Source of the DNA: Opitutia bacterium UBA957
Lineage (GTDB): Bacteria > Verrucomicrobiota > Verrucomicrobiia > Opitutales > UBA953
DNA length: 5,563 nt
Reading direction: 5' to 3'
NCBI GenBank assembly: GCA_002293065.1
Contig: DBCN01000159.1
Coordinates: 1-5,563 of the forward strand
Shown in pieces: positions 5,555 to 5,563 of the stretch (positions are counted from its first letter, which is position 1; the number at the start of each line of letters is the position of its first letter). The notes under the pieces are model-generated. The model had not been told where the DNA came from. It did no database searches and saw nothing but the letters and a program-made list of their open reading frames with translations. Made by a program: the position numbers and the translations under genes.

Positions 5555-5563
5555 ATGAAGAGG
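5555..5563 (+). CDS. Possible start of a divergent gene, cut by the window edge
   Basis: AAGGA at 5548-5552 precedes ATG at 5555-5557 with a short gap, and the frame reads M-K-R before the window ends. The Shine-Dalgarno match and the Lys-Arg beginning, typical of exported proteins, suggest a real start, but three codons cannot identify the product. Confidence 0.3.

Overview
The window looks like a chromosomal piece of a GC-rich environmental bacterium. A secreted right-handed beta-helix protein of this style, a COG3488-type di-heme cytochrome c with an Sec signal peptide, and weak use of Shine-Dalgarno sequences together suggest Verrucomicrobiota (perhaps Opitutaceae) or a related PVC lineage. 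This placement comes from general gene content only and is moderate to low confidence.

Layout, left to right. A complete tRNA-Ser(GCU) gene with an encoded CCA end lies on the minus strand at 5-95. Divergent from it are three plus-strand genes: a DUF3800 protein (237-980), a secreted parallel beta-helix protein of 595 residues (1244-3031), and a second, strongly diverged DUF3800 protein (3139-3927). The intergenic space at 981-1243 holds a degenerate 7-bp tandem array and a palindrome within a possible promoter. The second DUF3800 gene ends at a probable terminator. The gap at 3928-4191 has no gene but is packed with inverted repeats, ending in a strong UUCG-loop terminator that serves the convergent minus-strand cytochrome gene (4192-5442). 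At the right edge a ribosome-binding site and ATG (5555) may start a divergent plus-strand gene.

Functional reading. The two DUF3800 proteins keep the family's acidic and histidine motifs (RNase H-like fold, probably acting on nucleic acid) and lie either side of a cell-surface or periplasmic beta-helix protein. Nothing in the sequence shows the three work together: the spacings are 263 and 107 bp, the cell compartments differ, and terminator-like hairpins separate them. The di-heme cytochrome is a separate periplasmic redox gene. The most interesting non-coding signals are a terminator-like hairpin that encodes the last seven codons of the first DUF3800 gene, a hairpin touching the start codon of the second, the heptamer array at 1081-1136, and the cluster of inverted repeats at 4071-4158. 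No complete known defence system, CRISPR array, insertion sequence or integrase is visible.
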